The notes: generated by a model from the sequence alone, not told the origin. Counted from the stretch's first letter, positions 19,594 through 28,710 are shown. The stretch: DNA of 64,000 nt from Prevotella sp. (GCA_017650905.1 JAGCDZ010000046.1:1-64000), one strand, 5' to 3'. Made by a program: numbers and translations.

Positions 19594-19971
19594 ATGAATA
19601 TGAAAAAATATATTTGTATTGCATTGTTATTTGCTATGATCTTGGGTGCATGTTCCAATGACGACGAGAACAGCACGGCTAATGATTATGACGAATTGCC
19701 TGCATGGCTGATACCCCAAGCAAAAGACCTAGAAGCGTGCTTCAAGAACTATAGTGGTGATCCATCATTACTCTATAGCATCAGTCGAGCTACTGGCATT
19801 CACGGTGAGACAGTTTATCGTATCTATCGAGCTGTCGACTCCTGCTCATTTTGCAATCTATACGATGAGAATGGCAACCATGTTGACTATACCGATGTCT
19901 TTGGAGAGATAAAGGAAGGTGACGTTATTGGTGATGAAGGTTGGATTGTTGTTTTTCCTAAAAAGAAATAA
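19594..19971 (+). CDS. Small lipoprotein of unknown function
   Basis: A protein of about 125 residues with a short signal peptide and lipobox (MILGACS), then an Asp/Asn/Glu-rich linker, as in many surface-exposed Bacteroidetes lipoproteins. The 90-residue mature part (one CSFCN pair) is not recognised. A second ATG at 19600 (MKKYICIAL) is an equal candidate for the start. It ends 2 bp before the M24 peptidase gene and so shares its transcript. Confidence 0.65.
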   Translation: MNMKKYICIALLFAMILGACSNDDENSTANDYDELPAWLIPQAKDLEACFKNYSGDPSLLYSISRATGIHGETVYRIYRAVDSCSFCNLYDENGNHVDYTDVFGEIKEGDVIGDEGWIVVFPKKK

Positions 19972-19973
19972 AA

Positions 19974-21371
19974 ATGTTTAGTAAAGAAACCTATATTGCC
20001 CGCCGTGCAGAACTGAAAAAGCTCGTTGGCAACGGCGTGATTATGCTCTTTGGCAACAACGAATCACCTGCCAACTATCCCGCCAACGCGTATGCCCCGA
20101 TGCGACAGGACTCCTCGTTCCTGTATTATTTCGGACAGCACCGCGACGGACTGGTGGGTGTGATCGATATCGACAACGATACGGAGATGCTCTTCGGCGA
20201 TGATATCGACGTAGAGGATATCGTATGGATGGGTTATACACCCTCTGTTGCTGACCTCGCTGCTAAGGTTGGCGTCACCAAGACCGCACCGATGAAAGAC
20301 CTAGAGAAAATGGTCAATGGTCAATGGTCAATGGTCAAGAAGCATTTTCTCCCGCCCTACCGCTTCGACACGAAGATCCAGATCATGGACCTATTGGGCA
20401 TCCATCCCTCTCAGCAGAAGGAGGCCGCCTCGCTCGACCTTATCAAAGCCGTTGTGAAGATGCGCGCCACAAAGAGTGCAGAGGAGATTGCCTATCTCGA
20501 GGCTGCCTGCGACGTGGGCTACGTGATGCACACCACCGCTCAGCTGCTCATCAAGCCAGGTGTCACCGAGCGTTTTGTAGCAGGACAGGTGGACGGCATT
20601 GCCCGCAGTCTGGCTCAAGGCAACAGTTTTGCTACCATCTTCTCACAGCATGGTGAGATTATGCACGGCAACCCTTCCGATGCCAAATTGGAGGACGGAC
20701 GTCTGGTATTGTGTGATGCAGGTTGCGAGCTCAACGACTACTGTTCTGACCACACCCGTACGATGCCTGTTAACGGCAAGTTCACCCAGCGCCAGCTAGA
20801 GATTTACAGCATTGTGGAGGCTTGTCACGACTATGTACTCGATGTCGCCAAGCCCGGTGTAAAATATATGGATGTACATTTTGCCGTCTGCCGTCTGATG
20901 ACGGAGCGTCTGAAGGAACTCGGCCTGATGAAGGGCGATACAGATGAGGCCATCGCAGCTGGCGCCCATGCCATGTTCCTGCCTCACGGGCTGGGACACA
21001 TGATGGGCATGGACGTACACGATATGGAGGGCCTCGGACAGATCTACGTAGGCTTCGACGAGGAGACGCGTCCGAACCTGGAGCAGTTTGGTACCAACTG
21101 TCTGCGTATGGGCCGTAAGCTGGAGGAGGGCTTCGTGATGACTGACGAGCCAGGCATCTATTTCATTCCTGCCCTCATCGATGACTGGAAGGCCAGTGGC
21201 CACTGCAAGGAATTCCTCAATTTCGACATGTTGGAGATTTATAAGGACTTCGGTGGCATCCGCATCGAGGACGATATCCTGATTACGAAAGAGGGTTGCC
21301 GATTCCTCGGCTCCAAGCGCATCCCCTACCAACCAACAGAACTCGAGGACTTTATGTCAGCTGGGAGGTAA
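19974..21371 (+). CDS. pepP: Aminopeptidase P family (M24) metallopeptidase
   Basis: A 465-residue Xaa-Pro aminopeptidase-type enzyme that removes N-terminal residues before proline. It has an N-terminal creatinase-like domain (about 1-170) and the pita-bread catalytic domain. Metal ligands are visible in CDAGCELNDYCSDHTRT (Asp pair), FLPHGLGHMMGMDVHD (His), DEPGIYF (Glu) and GIRIEDD (Glu). Odd feature: four perfect ATGGTCA heptamers at 20310-20337 encode MVNGQWSMVK in the linker before the catalytic domain. It lies just upstream of a C1 peptidase gene. Confidence 0.9.
   Translation: MFSKETYIARRAELKKLVGNGVIMLFGNNESPANYPANAYAPMRQDSSFLYYFGQHRDGLVGVIDIDNDTEMLFGDDIDVEDIVWMGYTPSVADLAAKVGVTKTAPMKDLEKMVNGQWSMVKKHFLPPYRFDTKIQIMDLLGIHPSQQKEAASLDLIKAVVKMRATKSAEEIAYLEAACDVGYVMHTTAQLLIKPGVTERFVAGQVDGIARSLAQGNSFATIFSQHGEIMHGNPSDAKLEDGRLVLCDAGCELNDYCSDHTRTMPVNGKFTQRQLEIYSIVEACHDYVLDVAKPGVKYMDVHFAVCRLMTERLKELGLMKGDTDEAIAAGAHAMFLPHGLGHMMGMDVHDMEGLGQIYVGFDEETRPNLEQFGTNCLRMGRKLEEGFVMTDEPGIYFIPALIDDWKASGHCKEFLNFDMLEIYKDFGGIRIEDDILITKEGCRFLGSKRIPYQPTELEDFMSAGR
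20310..20337 (+). repeat. Four perfect ATGGTCA heptamers inside pepP
   Basis: Four tandem copies of a 7-bp unit within the coding region. Loss or gain of one copy would shift the frame, so length change here could switch the peptidase off and on. Whether it varies is unknown. Confidence 0.9.
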
Positions 21372-21372
21372 A

Positions 21373-21392
21373 CATCAGATTACACAGATTTA
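21373..21392 (+). repeat. 9-bp repeat just after the pepP stop
   Basis: CATCAGATT and ACACAGATT follow the stop codon directly, one of several 9-bp units of the CAGATT family at gene junctions in this window. Confidence 0.6.
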
Positions 21393-21403
21393 AAAATATA
21401 ATT

Positions 21404-22609
21404 ATGAAGAAGATTTTAACTTTCGCACTGATGGCGATGATCGCCCTGAGTGCATCGGCTGCCAAGAAGAAGGAGCCAGCAAAAAATCAAAACAAGCCCG
21501 TATTCACCACCATCAAGGAGAACCCCATCACGACCATCAAGGACCAGAACCGCTCAGGTACCTGTTGGGACTACTCCACTCTCTCGTTCTTCGAGTCTGA
21601 GATCCTGAAGGCAACGGGCAAGCGCTACACCCTCTGTGAGGCGTTTGTAGCCAACAAGACCTATATGGAGCGCGCCATCCAGGTGGTCCGCTATCATGGT
21701 GACTGTCAGTTTGCACAAGGCGGCTCAGCCGAGGATGTACTTCATACTCTGAAGACCCACGGCATCTGTCCTATTGACGCCATGCCTTTCCCAGGCTCAC
21801 TCTATGGCGACTCACTGAACAACTTCAACGAGTTCTTCTCACTGCTTGAGCCCTATGTGGCAGCTATCTCCAAGAGCAGTGCCAAGAAAATCTCCAACCA
21901 GTGGAAGGCCGGTTTGCAGGGTATCCTCGATGCTTATCTCGGCAAGTGTCCAGAGAAGTTCAGATATGAGGGCAAGGAGTACACACCGAAGACTTTCATG
22001 GCCTCTCTCGGTATCAACCTCGACGACTATGTGAGCATCACCAGCTATACCCATCACCCATTCTACACGGCCTTTGCCGTTGAGGTACAGGACAACTGGC
22101 GTTTCCCACTGAGCTATAATGTGCCGATGGACGAGATGATGCAGATTATCGACTACGCCCTTGACCAGGGTTACACCATCGCCTGGGGCGGTGATGTTTC
22201 GGAAGACGGATTCACCCGCAAGGGTCTGGCCTACGCCATCGACGCCAAGGCCACTCAGAGTCTCGCAGGCAGCGACATGGCCCGTTGGCTGAAACTCGAG
22301 ACCACGAAAAAGCGTGATATCATCGACTCTCTCGGCTGCACCGTGCCTGAGATTGTACCTACCCAGCAGATGCGTCAAGAGCGTTTCGACAATTGGGAGC
22401 TTACTGACGACCACGGTATGCACATCTTCGGTAAAGCCAAGGACCAGAATGGAAAGGAATACTATATGGTACAGAACTCCTGGGGTAAGACAGGCGACTA
22501 CAAGGGTATCTGGTATATGACCAAAGCCTTCATCGCTGCCAACACGATGGACTACCTCATCAACAAGAATGCCATTCCTGCAGAAATTCGCAAAAAACTC
22601 GGCCTTTAA
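21404..22609 (+). CDS. C1 (bleomycin-hydrolase-like) peptidase, exported
   Basis: A 401-residue papain-fold cysteine peptidase with an N-terminal signal peptide (…ALSASAAKKK). The catalytic Cys is in NRSGTCWDYSTLSFFES, the His in DDHGMHIFG and the Asn in VQNSWGK; this order and spacing match the aminopeptidase C/bleomycin hydrolase family. The start at 21404 gives the signal peptide; a longer frame extends back over pepP and is rejected. A strong terminator follows at 22640. Confidence 0.9.
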   Translation: MKKILTFALMAMIALSASAAKKKEPAKNQNKPVFTTIKENPITTIKDQNRSGTCWDYSTLSFFESEILKATGKRYTLCEAFVANKTYMERAIQVVRYHGDCQFAQGGSAEDVLHTLKTHGICPIDAMPFPGSLYGDSLNNFNEFFSLLEPYVAAISKSSAKKISNQWKAGLQGILDAYLGKCPEKFRYEGKEYTPKTFMASLGINLDDYVSITSYTHHPFYTAFAVEVQDNWRFPLSYNVPMDEMMQIIDYALDQGYTIAWGGDVSEDGFTRKGLAYAIDAKATQSLAGSDMARWLKLETTKKRDIIDSLGCTVPEIVPTQQMRQERFDNWELTDDHGMHIFGKAKDQNGKEYYMVQNSWGKTGDYKGIWYMTKAFIAANTMDYLINKNAIPAEIRKKLGL

Positions 22610-22639
22610 GCAAGAAAATCACCTTTTTTAGGTAAAAAT

Positions 22640-22681
22640 CGGCATAATCTGTCATTTTTTTCGCAGATTATGCCGTTTTTT
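22640..22681 (+). terminator. Intrinsic terminator after the C1 peptidase
   Basis: A perfect 12-bp stem (CGGCATAATCTG/CAGATTATGCCG, 22640-22651/22664-22675) is followed by at least six Ts. Confidence 0.9.
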
Positions 22682-22694
22682 CATTTTTTATTCT

Positions 22695-22702
22695 TATCTT
22701 TG
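22695..22702 (+). promoter_or_regulatory. Promoter for recJ-recQ
   Basis: TATCTTTG -7 box about 70 bp upstream of the recJ ATG, just after the preceding terminator. Confidence 0.6.
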
Positions 22703-22770
22703 GGCGCTAATTTGGGTTATTATACCCTTTTGGGCCACCAAAGCGACAAGAATAAAAAATAATATATTAA

Positions 22771-24492
22771 ATGCATTTCAAATGGAATTACGAACCACCT
22801 ACATCAGAAAGACGAGCGGCGGCTAAAGAGCTGGGTGAGAAGATTGGCATGAGTCCGATTCTCGCCGACCTACTCATTCAGCGTGGCATCAAGACGGAGA
22901 GCGCAGCCAAGCGATTCTTCCGTCCGATGTTAAATGAATTGATAGACCCGTTCCTGATGAATGACATGGACGTGGCTGTAGACAGGCTCAACGACGCCAT
23001 GGGGCGTAAAGAGAAGATCATGGTATATGGCGACTACGATGTCGATGGATGTACGGCGGTAGCTTTGGTGTACAAGTTCTTGCAGCAGTTCTATTCCAAC
23101 ATTGAATACTATATTCCCGACCGCTACGAGGAAGGTTATGGTATCAGCAAGAAAGCGTTGGATGCGGCTGCAGAGAAGGACATTAAACTCATTATTGTGC
23201 TCGATTGCGGCATCAAGGCAATCGATGAAATCAGTTATGCCAAGTCTCTTGGCATCGACTTTATAGTGTGTGACCATCACGTACCTGATGACGATCTGCC
23301 CGATGCGGTCGCCATCCTTAACCCCAAACGTGAGGACTCCACCTATCCCTTCAAACACCTGTGCGGCTGTGGTGTAGGTTTCAAGTTCATGCAGGCGTTT
23401 GCCAAGAACAATGGCATTCCCTTCTCAAGGCTCATCCCATTGCTTGATTTCTGTGCCGTCTCTATCGCAGCCGACATGGTGCCCGTAACGGGCGAAAACC
23501 GTATTCTTGCTTTCCACGGTCTGAAGCAACTGAACCAGTCACCCTCTGTGGGACTGAAGTCTATCATCGAAATCAGTGGCCTCACGGGCCGTGAGATGAC
23601 GATGAGCGACATCGTGTTCAAGATCGGTCCACGTATCAATGCCTCAGGACGTATGCAGAACGGTACGGAGGCTGTCGACCTGTTGGTAGAGCGTGACTTC
23701 GAGAAAGCACTGTCAGAAGCCAATCATATCAATGTCTACAATGAGCAGCGTAAGGATGTGGACAAGCAGATGACGGAGGAGGCCAACCAGATTATTGAGA
23801 AGCTGGAAAGTCAGAAACACCACAACAGCATTGTTCTCTATGACGAGAACTGGAAAAAGGGTGTGGTAGGCATTGTGGCTTCGCGTATGACGGAACTATA
23901 CTATCGGCCTACAGTAGTTCTTACCCGCAGCGGTGATTTGGCAACAGGTTCTGCACGCAGTGTAGCCGGTTATGATATCTACGACGCTGTGAAGAGTTGT
24001 CGTGATCTGTTAGAGAACTTCGGTGGACATACTTATGCCGTCGGCCTCTCATTGAAAATCGAGAACATTCCTGAGTTCAGACGCCGTTTCCAGCAGTATG
24101 TCAATGAGCATATCCTCCCGGAACAGACAGAGGCAACACTCGAAATCGAGGAAGAAATCGATTTCAAGGATATCACCAAGAAACTACACAACGACTTGAA
24201 GAAGTTTGCCCCTCACGGACCAGACAACGAGAAGCCCATCTTCTGCACCCGTAATGTCTACGACTACGGTACATCAAAGGTGGTGGGTCGCCAGCAAGAG
24301 CATATCAAACTCGAGCTGGTGGATTCGAAGTCATCGAATGTGATGAACGGCATCGCCTTCGGACGGAGTGCAGATGCCCGCTATATCAAGTCGAAGCGCT
24401 CCTTCGACATCGCCTACACCATTGAGGAGAACATCTACAAGCGTAGCGAGGTGCAACTTCAGATAGAGGACATCAGACCCTCGGAGGAGTGA
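22771..24492 (+). CDS. recJ: Single-stranded-DNA-specific exonuclease RecJ
   Basis: RecJ degrades single-stranded DNA 5'-3' in recombination and mismatch repair. The 573-residue protein has the DHH-superfamily motifs GDYDVDGCTA (about 87-96), DHH (DHHVPDD, about 169) and GVVGIVASR with GSARSV further on (DHHA1 region). A C-terminal OB-like domain covers about 450-573. Its last codons overlap the recQ GTG start by 4 bp, so the two repair genes are translationally coupled. Confidence 0.95.
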   Translation: MHFKWNYEPPTSERRAAAKELGEKIGMSPILADLLIQRGIKTESAAKRFFRPMLNELIDPFLMNDMDVAVDRLNDAMGRKEKIMVYGDYDVDGCTAVALVYKFLQQFYSNIEYYIPDRYEEGYGISKKALDAAAEKDIKLIIVLDCGIKAIDEISYAKSLGIDFIVCDHHVPDDDLPDAVAILNPKREDSTYPFKHLCGCGVGFKFMQAFAKNNGIPFSRLIPLLDFCAVSIAADMVPVTGENRILAFHGLKQLNQSPSVGLKSIIEISGLTGREMTMSDIVFKIGPRINASGRMQNGTEAVDLLVERDFEKALSEANHINVYNEQRKDVDKQMTEEANQIIEKLESQKHHNSIVLYDENWKKGVVGIVASRMTELYYRPTVVLTRSGDLATGSARSVAGYDIYDAVKSCRDLLENFGGHTYAVGLSLKIENIPEFRRRFQQYVNEHILPEQTEATLEIEEEIDFKDITKKLHNDLKKFAPHGPDNEKPIFCTRNVYDYGTSKVVGRQQEHIKLELVDSKSSNVMNGIAFGRSADARYIKSKRSFDIAYTIEENIYKRSEVQLQIEDIRPSEE

Positions 24493-26408
24493 ATAATTAC
24501 AAAGATATCCTTCGACAATATTGGGGCTACGATGACTTTCGCGGTATTCAGCGGGAAATCATCGAGTCGATAGGCAGTGGACATGACACTTTGGGACTGA
24601 TGCCGACAGGAGGCGGAAAGTCCATCACCTTTCAGGTGCCTGCGCTTTGCAGCGAAGGCACCTGTATCGTTATCACCCCATTAATAGCCCTGATGAAAGA
24701 CCAGGTGCAGCACCTGCGACGTCGTGGTATCCGGGCAGCAGCCATTTACTCAGGTCTTTCACGAGAAGAAATCATCACCACCCTCGAGAACTGCATCTTC
24801 GGAGGCATCACTATCCTCTATGTCTCGCCAGAGCGCCTCTCTTCAGAACTCTTCCGTACCAAGCTTCGCCACATGAAGGTGAGTTTTATCACTGTCGATG
24901 AGGCACACTGCATCTCGCAATGGGGCTATGACTTCCGACCATCCTATCTTCAGATAGCCGACATCCGAAAGGACCTACCCAACATCCCCATCCTTGCCCT
25001 TACAGCAACAGCCACACCCGCCGTTGTACAGGATATCCAAGAGAAATTATCTGGATTGTCCGGAGTATCCGGATTTTCCAGTTTCAATGTCTTCAAGATG
25101 AGTTTCGAGCGTAAGAACCTCGCCTACGTCGTCAGACGGGTCACAGACAAGCGCGAACAACTGATTCATATCCTCGAAAGCGTGAAAGGCTGTGCCATCG
25201 TCTATGCCCGCAGCCGTCGTCGCACCAAGGAAGTGGCGGAACTGCTTTGTGAGGCAGGCATCAGTGCCACCTTCTACCACGCAGGTCTCGATGCAGCTGT
25301 TAAGGATCAGCGCCAACGCGACTGGCAGGACGACAAAGTACGGGTGATGGTAGCTACCAATGCTTTTGGAATGGGCATCGACAAACCCGACGTGCGGGTG
25401 GTCATCCACATCGATTGTCCGGACTCTCTGGAAGCCTACTTCCAAGAAGCAGGCCGTGCCGGACGAGATGGAAGAAAAGCCTATGCAGTCTTACTATACA
25501 ACGATGCTGACCATCGCAAACTCGACAAGCGCATCAGCGACACCTTTCCAGAAAAAGACTATATCAGAAAGGTCTATGAGCATCTCGCCTTCTTCTATCA
25601 GGTAGGTGTAGGCTCAGGCTATCACACCACTTTCGAATTCAACATCGACAAATTCTGCCATGCCTTCCGCCACTTCCCGATTCAAGTTGACTCTGCCTTG
25701 AAGATTCTGAATCGCGCAGGTTATATCGAATATACGGAAGAGCAGGATAATCAAGCCCGCGTGATGTTCACCATCAGTCGCAACGAACTCTACAGGTTGG
25801 AACACAGTACCCCCAACGAGGAGAAAGTCATCACGGCCCTACTGAGAAGCTATGGTGGGCTGTTTGTTGATTACAACTTCATCGATGAGAGTTTCATCGC
25901 CCAGCAGTGTGGATTGCAACCCCAGCAGTTGTATATGATTCTGAAGAATCTGAGCGAGAAGCATATCCTCCACTTTATCCCCCAGAAGAAGACGCCCTAC
26001 ATACGCTATCTGCAGCGACGGGAAAACACTGAGAATGTGCAATTACCACCCGTGGTCTATGAAGAGCGTAAGGAACAGTTCCGCGAGCGCATCCAAGCAA
26101 TGATCACCTATGCAACAAACGATCACGTCTGCCGAAGCCGACAGCTATTACGCTACTTTGGCGAGGAGGATAGTCATGACTGTCGTCAGTGCGACGTGTG
26201 CCTCTCCCACCCTCACAATCAGGTGACTGAGCCCCATAGCACCCCGGAGGCCCACGCCATTCTTGACCTGCTCGCCGACGGCAAGCCCCACCATATTACA
26301 GAATTACGCGACATCCAGTTGCCTACAGAGCCATTGAATGTCGCGCTTGAATATCTGCTGCGCGAGGAATACATCTTCCAGGAAGACGGTTTCCTCTTCA
26401 CTAAGTAA
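24489..26408 (+). CDS. recQ: ATP-dependent DNA helicase RecQ
   Basis: A superfamily 2 3'-5' helicase of 639 residues that works with RecJ at stalled forks. The start is GTG, overlapping recJ by 4 bp. Motifs are Walker A PTGGGKS (about 39-45), DEAH (VDEAHC, about 136-139), ATAT, and a zinc site CRQCDVC at about 564-570. A winged-helix region follows. No HRDC domain is seen at the end. An in-frame 9-bp repeat gives LSGLSGVSGFSS at 25047-25085. The TAA stop is the first codon of a second 9-bp array. Confidence 0.95.
   Translation: MNNYKDILRQYWGYDDFRGIQREIIESIGSGHDTLGLMPTGGGKSITFQVPALCSEGTCIVITPLIALMKDQVQHLRRRGIRAAAIYSGLSREEIITTLENCIFGGITILYVSPERLSSELFRTKLRHMKVSFITVDEAHCISQWGYDFRPSYLQIADIRKDLPNIPILALTATATPAVVQDIQEKLSGLSGVSGFSSFNVFKMSFERKNLAYVVRRVTDKREQLIHILESVKGCAIVYARSRRRTKEVAELLCEAGISATFYHAGLDAAVKDQRQRDWQDDKVRVMVATNAFGMGIDKPDVRVVIHIDCPDSLEAYFQEAGRAGRDGRKAYAVLLYNDADHRKLDKRISDTFPEKDYIRKVYEHLAFFYQVGVGSGYHTTFEFNIDKFCHAFRHFPIQVDSALKILNRAGYIEYTEEQDNQARVMFTISRNELYRLEHSTPNEEKVITALLRSYGGLFVDYNFIDESFIAQQCGLQPQQLYMILKNLSEKHILHFIPQKKTPYIRYLQRRENTENVQLPPVVYEERKEQFRERIQAMITYATNDHVCRSRQLLRYFGEEDSHDCRQCDVCLSHPHNQVTEPHSTPEAHAILDLLADGKPHHITELRDIQLPTEPLNVALEYLLREEYIFQEDGFLFTK
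25047..25085 (+). repeat. In-frame 9-bp repeat in recQ
   Basis: The units TTATCTGGA, TTGTCCGGA, GTATCCGGA, TTTTCCAGT encode LSG-LSG-VSG-FSS. Same family as the ligA array. Period 9 preserves the reading frame. Confidence 0.8.
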
Positions 26409-26426
26409 TCTGAGTAGTCTGAAACT
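26406..26426 (+). repeat. 9-bp repeat beginning at the recQ stop codon
   Basis: TAATCTGAG and TAGTCTGAA follow in register with the recQ frame, so the gene ends with tandem in-frame stops (TAA, then TAG). The same unit occurs at the pyrG stop. Confidence 0.75.
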
Positions 26427-27876
26427 AAAAGTCAAATTTCAGCTGACGCTCGTCCTCATCATCGTGCTCGTGACAATAGCTGCTACCATCGAAACAGTGG
26501 GTGCAGACTTTGCACTTCGGCATACCGATTGCCTCTATTAAGTCCTCGAGCGTAGCAAATTTCAACGATGACAGCCCTAAACGATGGGCAATCTCCTCCA
26601 CCATCCTTTTATATTCAGGTGAATCAGTGGTCGCATAACGCTCCAGATTCTTATGGTCATCACCCTCAAAGTCACGGATGATACGGCGTGTGATCAGTTC
26701 CAAATCGCTTTTTGATGAGGTGAAACCGATAAACGGACAACCATAGACCAGCGGTGGACACGAAATACGGCAATGCACCTCCTTGGCACCATAGTCGAAG
26801 AAGGTCTTCACATTATCCCTCAGCTGCGTACCGCGCACAATGGAATCATCGCAAATCACAATACGCTTATCCTTCAACAAGGCAGGGTTAGGAATAAGTT
26901 TCATCTTGGCCACCAGCGCACGACGCTCCTGATTACCAGGTGTAAATGAGCGAGGCCACGTGGGCGTATATTTCAACACAGAACGATTGTAGGGCACACC
27001 TTTTCCCTCAGCATAGCCCAAGGCCATACCGACACCTGAATCGGGCACACCGCAGACACTATCTATCTCTGTATCGTCCTTTTCACCCATCATCTTACCA
27101 TTTTTCTCACGCACCATCTCCACGTTGATGCCATTATAGTCAGAAGCTGGGAAACCATAGTACACCCAAAGGAAGGAACAGATCTGCTCACGCTTGAAAG
27201 GCTCCTGTAGCACCTCCATCTTATCAGCTGTCAAATAGACAATCTCACCAGGACCGAGGTCGCGCACACGATGGAAGTCGAGGTTCGGGAAACTGGTAGT
27301 CTCGCTCGAAACAGCATACGAACCATCCTTCTTTCCAATCACAATTGGCGTACGTCCCAGGAAATCACGAGCTGCAATGATGCCTTTCTCTGTGAGTACA
27401 AGCATTGAACACGAGCCTTCTATCTTCCTGTATACCAAATTGATACCCTCAACGAAGGTGCGTCCCATATTGATGAGCAACGCTACGAGCTCCGTTTGGT
27501 TGATGGTATTAGCCGAATACTCGCTGAAGTGCATCCTACGATCCAGCAACTCGTCGGCAATCTCTCTGATGTTGTTGATCTTCGCCACCGTCACCACCGC
27601 ATAACGCCCCAGGTGAGAGTTGACGATGATCGGCTGAGGATCCGTATCGCTGATGACGCCGACCCCCTGATTTCCAGAAAATGAGTCGAGTTCGTCTTCA
27701 AACTTCGAACGGAAATAGTCACGCTCCAGATTATGGATCTTACGGCTGAAACCTTTCTCCTTGTCATACATAACCATACCCGCACGCTTCGTACCGAGAT
27801 GCGAATTGTAGTCTGTGCCGTAGAACAAGTCGTTCACACAGTTCTTCGTGCTGATGGTTCCAAAGAATCCTCCCAT
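26425..27876 (-). CDS. purF: Amidophosphoribosyltransferase homologue lacking the N-terminal cysteine
   Basis: A 483-residue protein of the PurF family, which makes phosphoribosylamine from PRPP in the first step of purine synthesis. It has the PRPP-binding motif VICDDSIVRGTQ, and C-terminal cysteines MPKCKVCTHCFDGSSYC at the position where the B. subtilis enzyme holds an iron-sulfur cluster. The N-terminus reads MGGFFG in place of MCG: the catalytic Cys of the Ntn glutaminase is Gly. If the start is right, it cannot use glutamine by the usual route and may use ammonia or a partner. A paralogue with Cys lies at 42580. Confidence 0.85.
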   Translation of the reverse strand: MGGFFGTISTKNCVNDLFYGTDYNSHLGTKRAGMVMYDKEKGFSRKIHNLERDYFRSKFEDELDSFSGNQGVGVISDTDPQPIIVNSHLGRYAVVTVAKINNIREIADELLDRRMHFSEYSANTINQTELVALLINMGRTFVEGINLVYRKIEGSCSMLVLTEKGIIAARDFLGRTPIVIGKKDGSYAVSSETTSFPNLDFHRVRDLGPGEIVYLTADKMEVLQEPFKREQICSFLWVYYGFPASDYNGINVEMVREKNGKMMGEKDDTEIDSVCGVPDSGVGMALGYAEGKGVPYNRSVLKYTPTWPRSFTPGNQERRALVAKMKLIPNPALLKDKRIVICDDSIVRGTQLRDNVKTFFDYGAKEVHCRISCPPLVYGCPFIGFTSSKSDLELITRRIIRDFEGDDHKNLERYATTDSPEYKRMVEEIAHRLGLSSLKFATLEDLIEAIGMPKCKVCTHCFDGSSYCHEHDDEDERQLKFDF

Positions 27877-27882
27877 ACCTTA

Positions 27883-28347
27883 TTATATAAAATAGTAGAG
27901 GAACGATGCGATGCCTTCGAGTGCAGGCTTGCGTTGTCCCTCTATCTCAATCTTGAATTCTATCTCTGCCTTGCAGATGCCGCGCAGGTTCTGGATGTTG
28001 TGCAGTTTCGTAACCAGCCTTACCTTAGAACCTGTAATCACGGGCTGGCCGAAGCGCATCTTGTCCATCCCGTAGTTCACAAGCATCTTGATATTGTGCA
28101 CCTCGATGATCTGATCCCACATATAGGGCAGCAGCGACAATGTCAGATAGCCGTGAGCGATGGTGCTCTGATACTGGCTCTCGGTCTTGGCACGCTCCAC
28201 ATCCACGTGGATCCACTGATGGTCGAGCGTTGCGTCGGCAAATAAGTTAATACGGTCTTGGTCTACTTGCAGCCAGTCTGAAGCACCAAGTTCTTCACCT
28301 AAGTGGGCTGCAAATTCGTCGTACGAATTGATGACTAATTTTCCCAT
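27883..28347 (-). CDS. MaoC family (hotdog) dehydratase
   Basis: A protein of about 154 residues with the MaoC dehydratase signature: FADATLDHQWIHVDVERA (hydratase motif with Asp and His, about 37-54) and TIAHGYLTLSLLP. Such proteins hydrate 2-enoyl-CoA or related thioesters. The longer frame begins before the promoter -7 box (28365-28372), so translation should start at ATG 28347. It lies 6 bp upstream of purF on the same transcript; why is not clear. Confidence 0.85.
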   Translation of the reverse strand: MGKLVINSYDEFAAHLGEELGASDWLQVDQDRINLFADATLDHQWIHVDVERAKTESQYQSTIAHGYLTLSLLPYMWDQIIEVHNIKMLVNYGMDKMRFGQPVITGSKVRLVTKLHNIQNLRGICKAEIEFKIEIEGQRKPALEGIASFLYYFI

Positions 28348-28364
28348 TTCTCTCAATTTTGCTG

Positions 28365-28372
28365 CAAAATTA
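28365..28372 (-). promoter_or_regulatory. Promoter for the MaoC-purF operon
   Basis: TAATTTTG on the minus strand lies inside the longer reading frame of the MaoC gene, which supports the downstream start at 28347. Confidence 0.65.
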
Positions 28373-28432
28373 CTCATTTTCTCTCATATTTCGCATACTG
28401 AATCCGAAAAATTCGTTAAAATCCTCAAATTC

Positions 28433-28460
28433 TTCACTATTCACTATTCACTATTCACTT
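28433..28460 (+). repeat. ATTCACT heptamer repeat upstream of tRNA-Tyr
   Basis: About four tandem ATTCACT units lie between the MaoC promoter and the tRNA promoter. Confidence 0.8.
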
Positions 28461-28468
28461 TTTTATCG

Positions 28469-28476
28469 TACCTTTG
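28469..28476 (+). promoter_or_regulatory. Promoter for tRNA-Tyr
   Basis: TACCTTTG lies about 100 bp upstream of the mature tRNA. The stretch between (28482-28574) has no gene; it holds a CTTAAGCACGCTTAGCACTGC segment with repeated TTTGCACC, probably a transcribed leader removed in processing. Confidence 0.55.
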
Positions 28477-28574
28477 CAAACGCTTTTGCGAAGATGGGCT
28501 GCATTCGGCATTGCTTAAGCACGCTTAGCACTGCACTCATTTGCACCATCTTTGCACCCGCTTAACCGCAGGAA

Positions 28575-28657
28575 GGGTGTTTTCCAGAGTGGCCAAATGG
28601 GGCAGACTGTAAATCTGCTGTCTTTCGACTTCGGTGGTTCGAATCCATCAGCACCCA
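28575..28657 (+). tRNA. tRNA-Tyr (GTA)
   Basis: An 83-nt class II tRNA with a long variable arm. Acceptor stem GGGTGTT/AGCACCC, anticodon stem-loop CAGA-CTGTAAA-TCTG with anticodon GTA, and T-loop GGTTCGAATCC. CCA is not encoded. It carries tyrosine to UAC/UAU codons. It is the only RNA gene of the standard set in the window. Confidence 0.95.
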
Positions 28658-28664
28658 CAAAAAA

Positions 28665-28690
28665 GAAGCTCGCCGATTGGCGAGCTTCTT
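28665..28690. terminator. Bidirectional terminator between tRNA-Tyr and ilvC
   Basis: A 10-bp stem (GAAGCTCGCC/GGCGAGCTTC) with loop GATT. T-rich on the plus side and six Ts on the minus side, so it serves both the tRNA and ilvC. Confidence 0.88.
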
Positions 28691-28710
28691 CTATTTCCCA
28701 AGTACCCCGA

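Noticed and set aside
28482..28574. A second RNA gene between the tRNA-Tyr promoter and the tRNA
   Set aside because: No cloverleaf or terminator fits; it is probably the transcribed leader of the tRNA.
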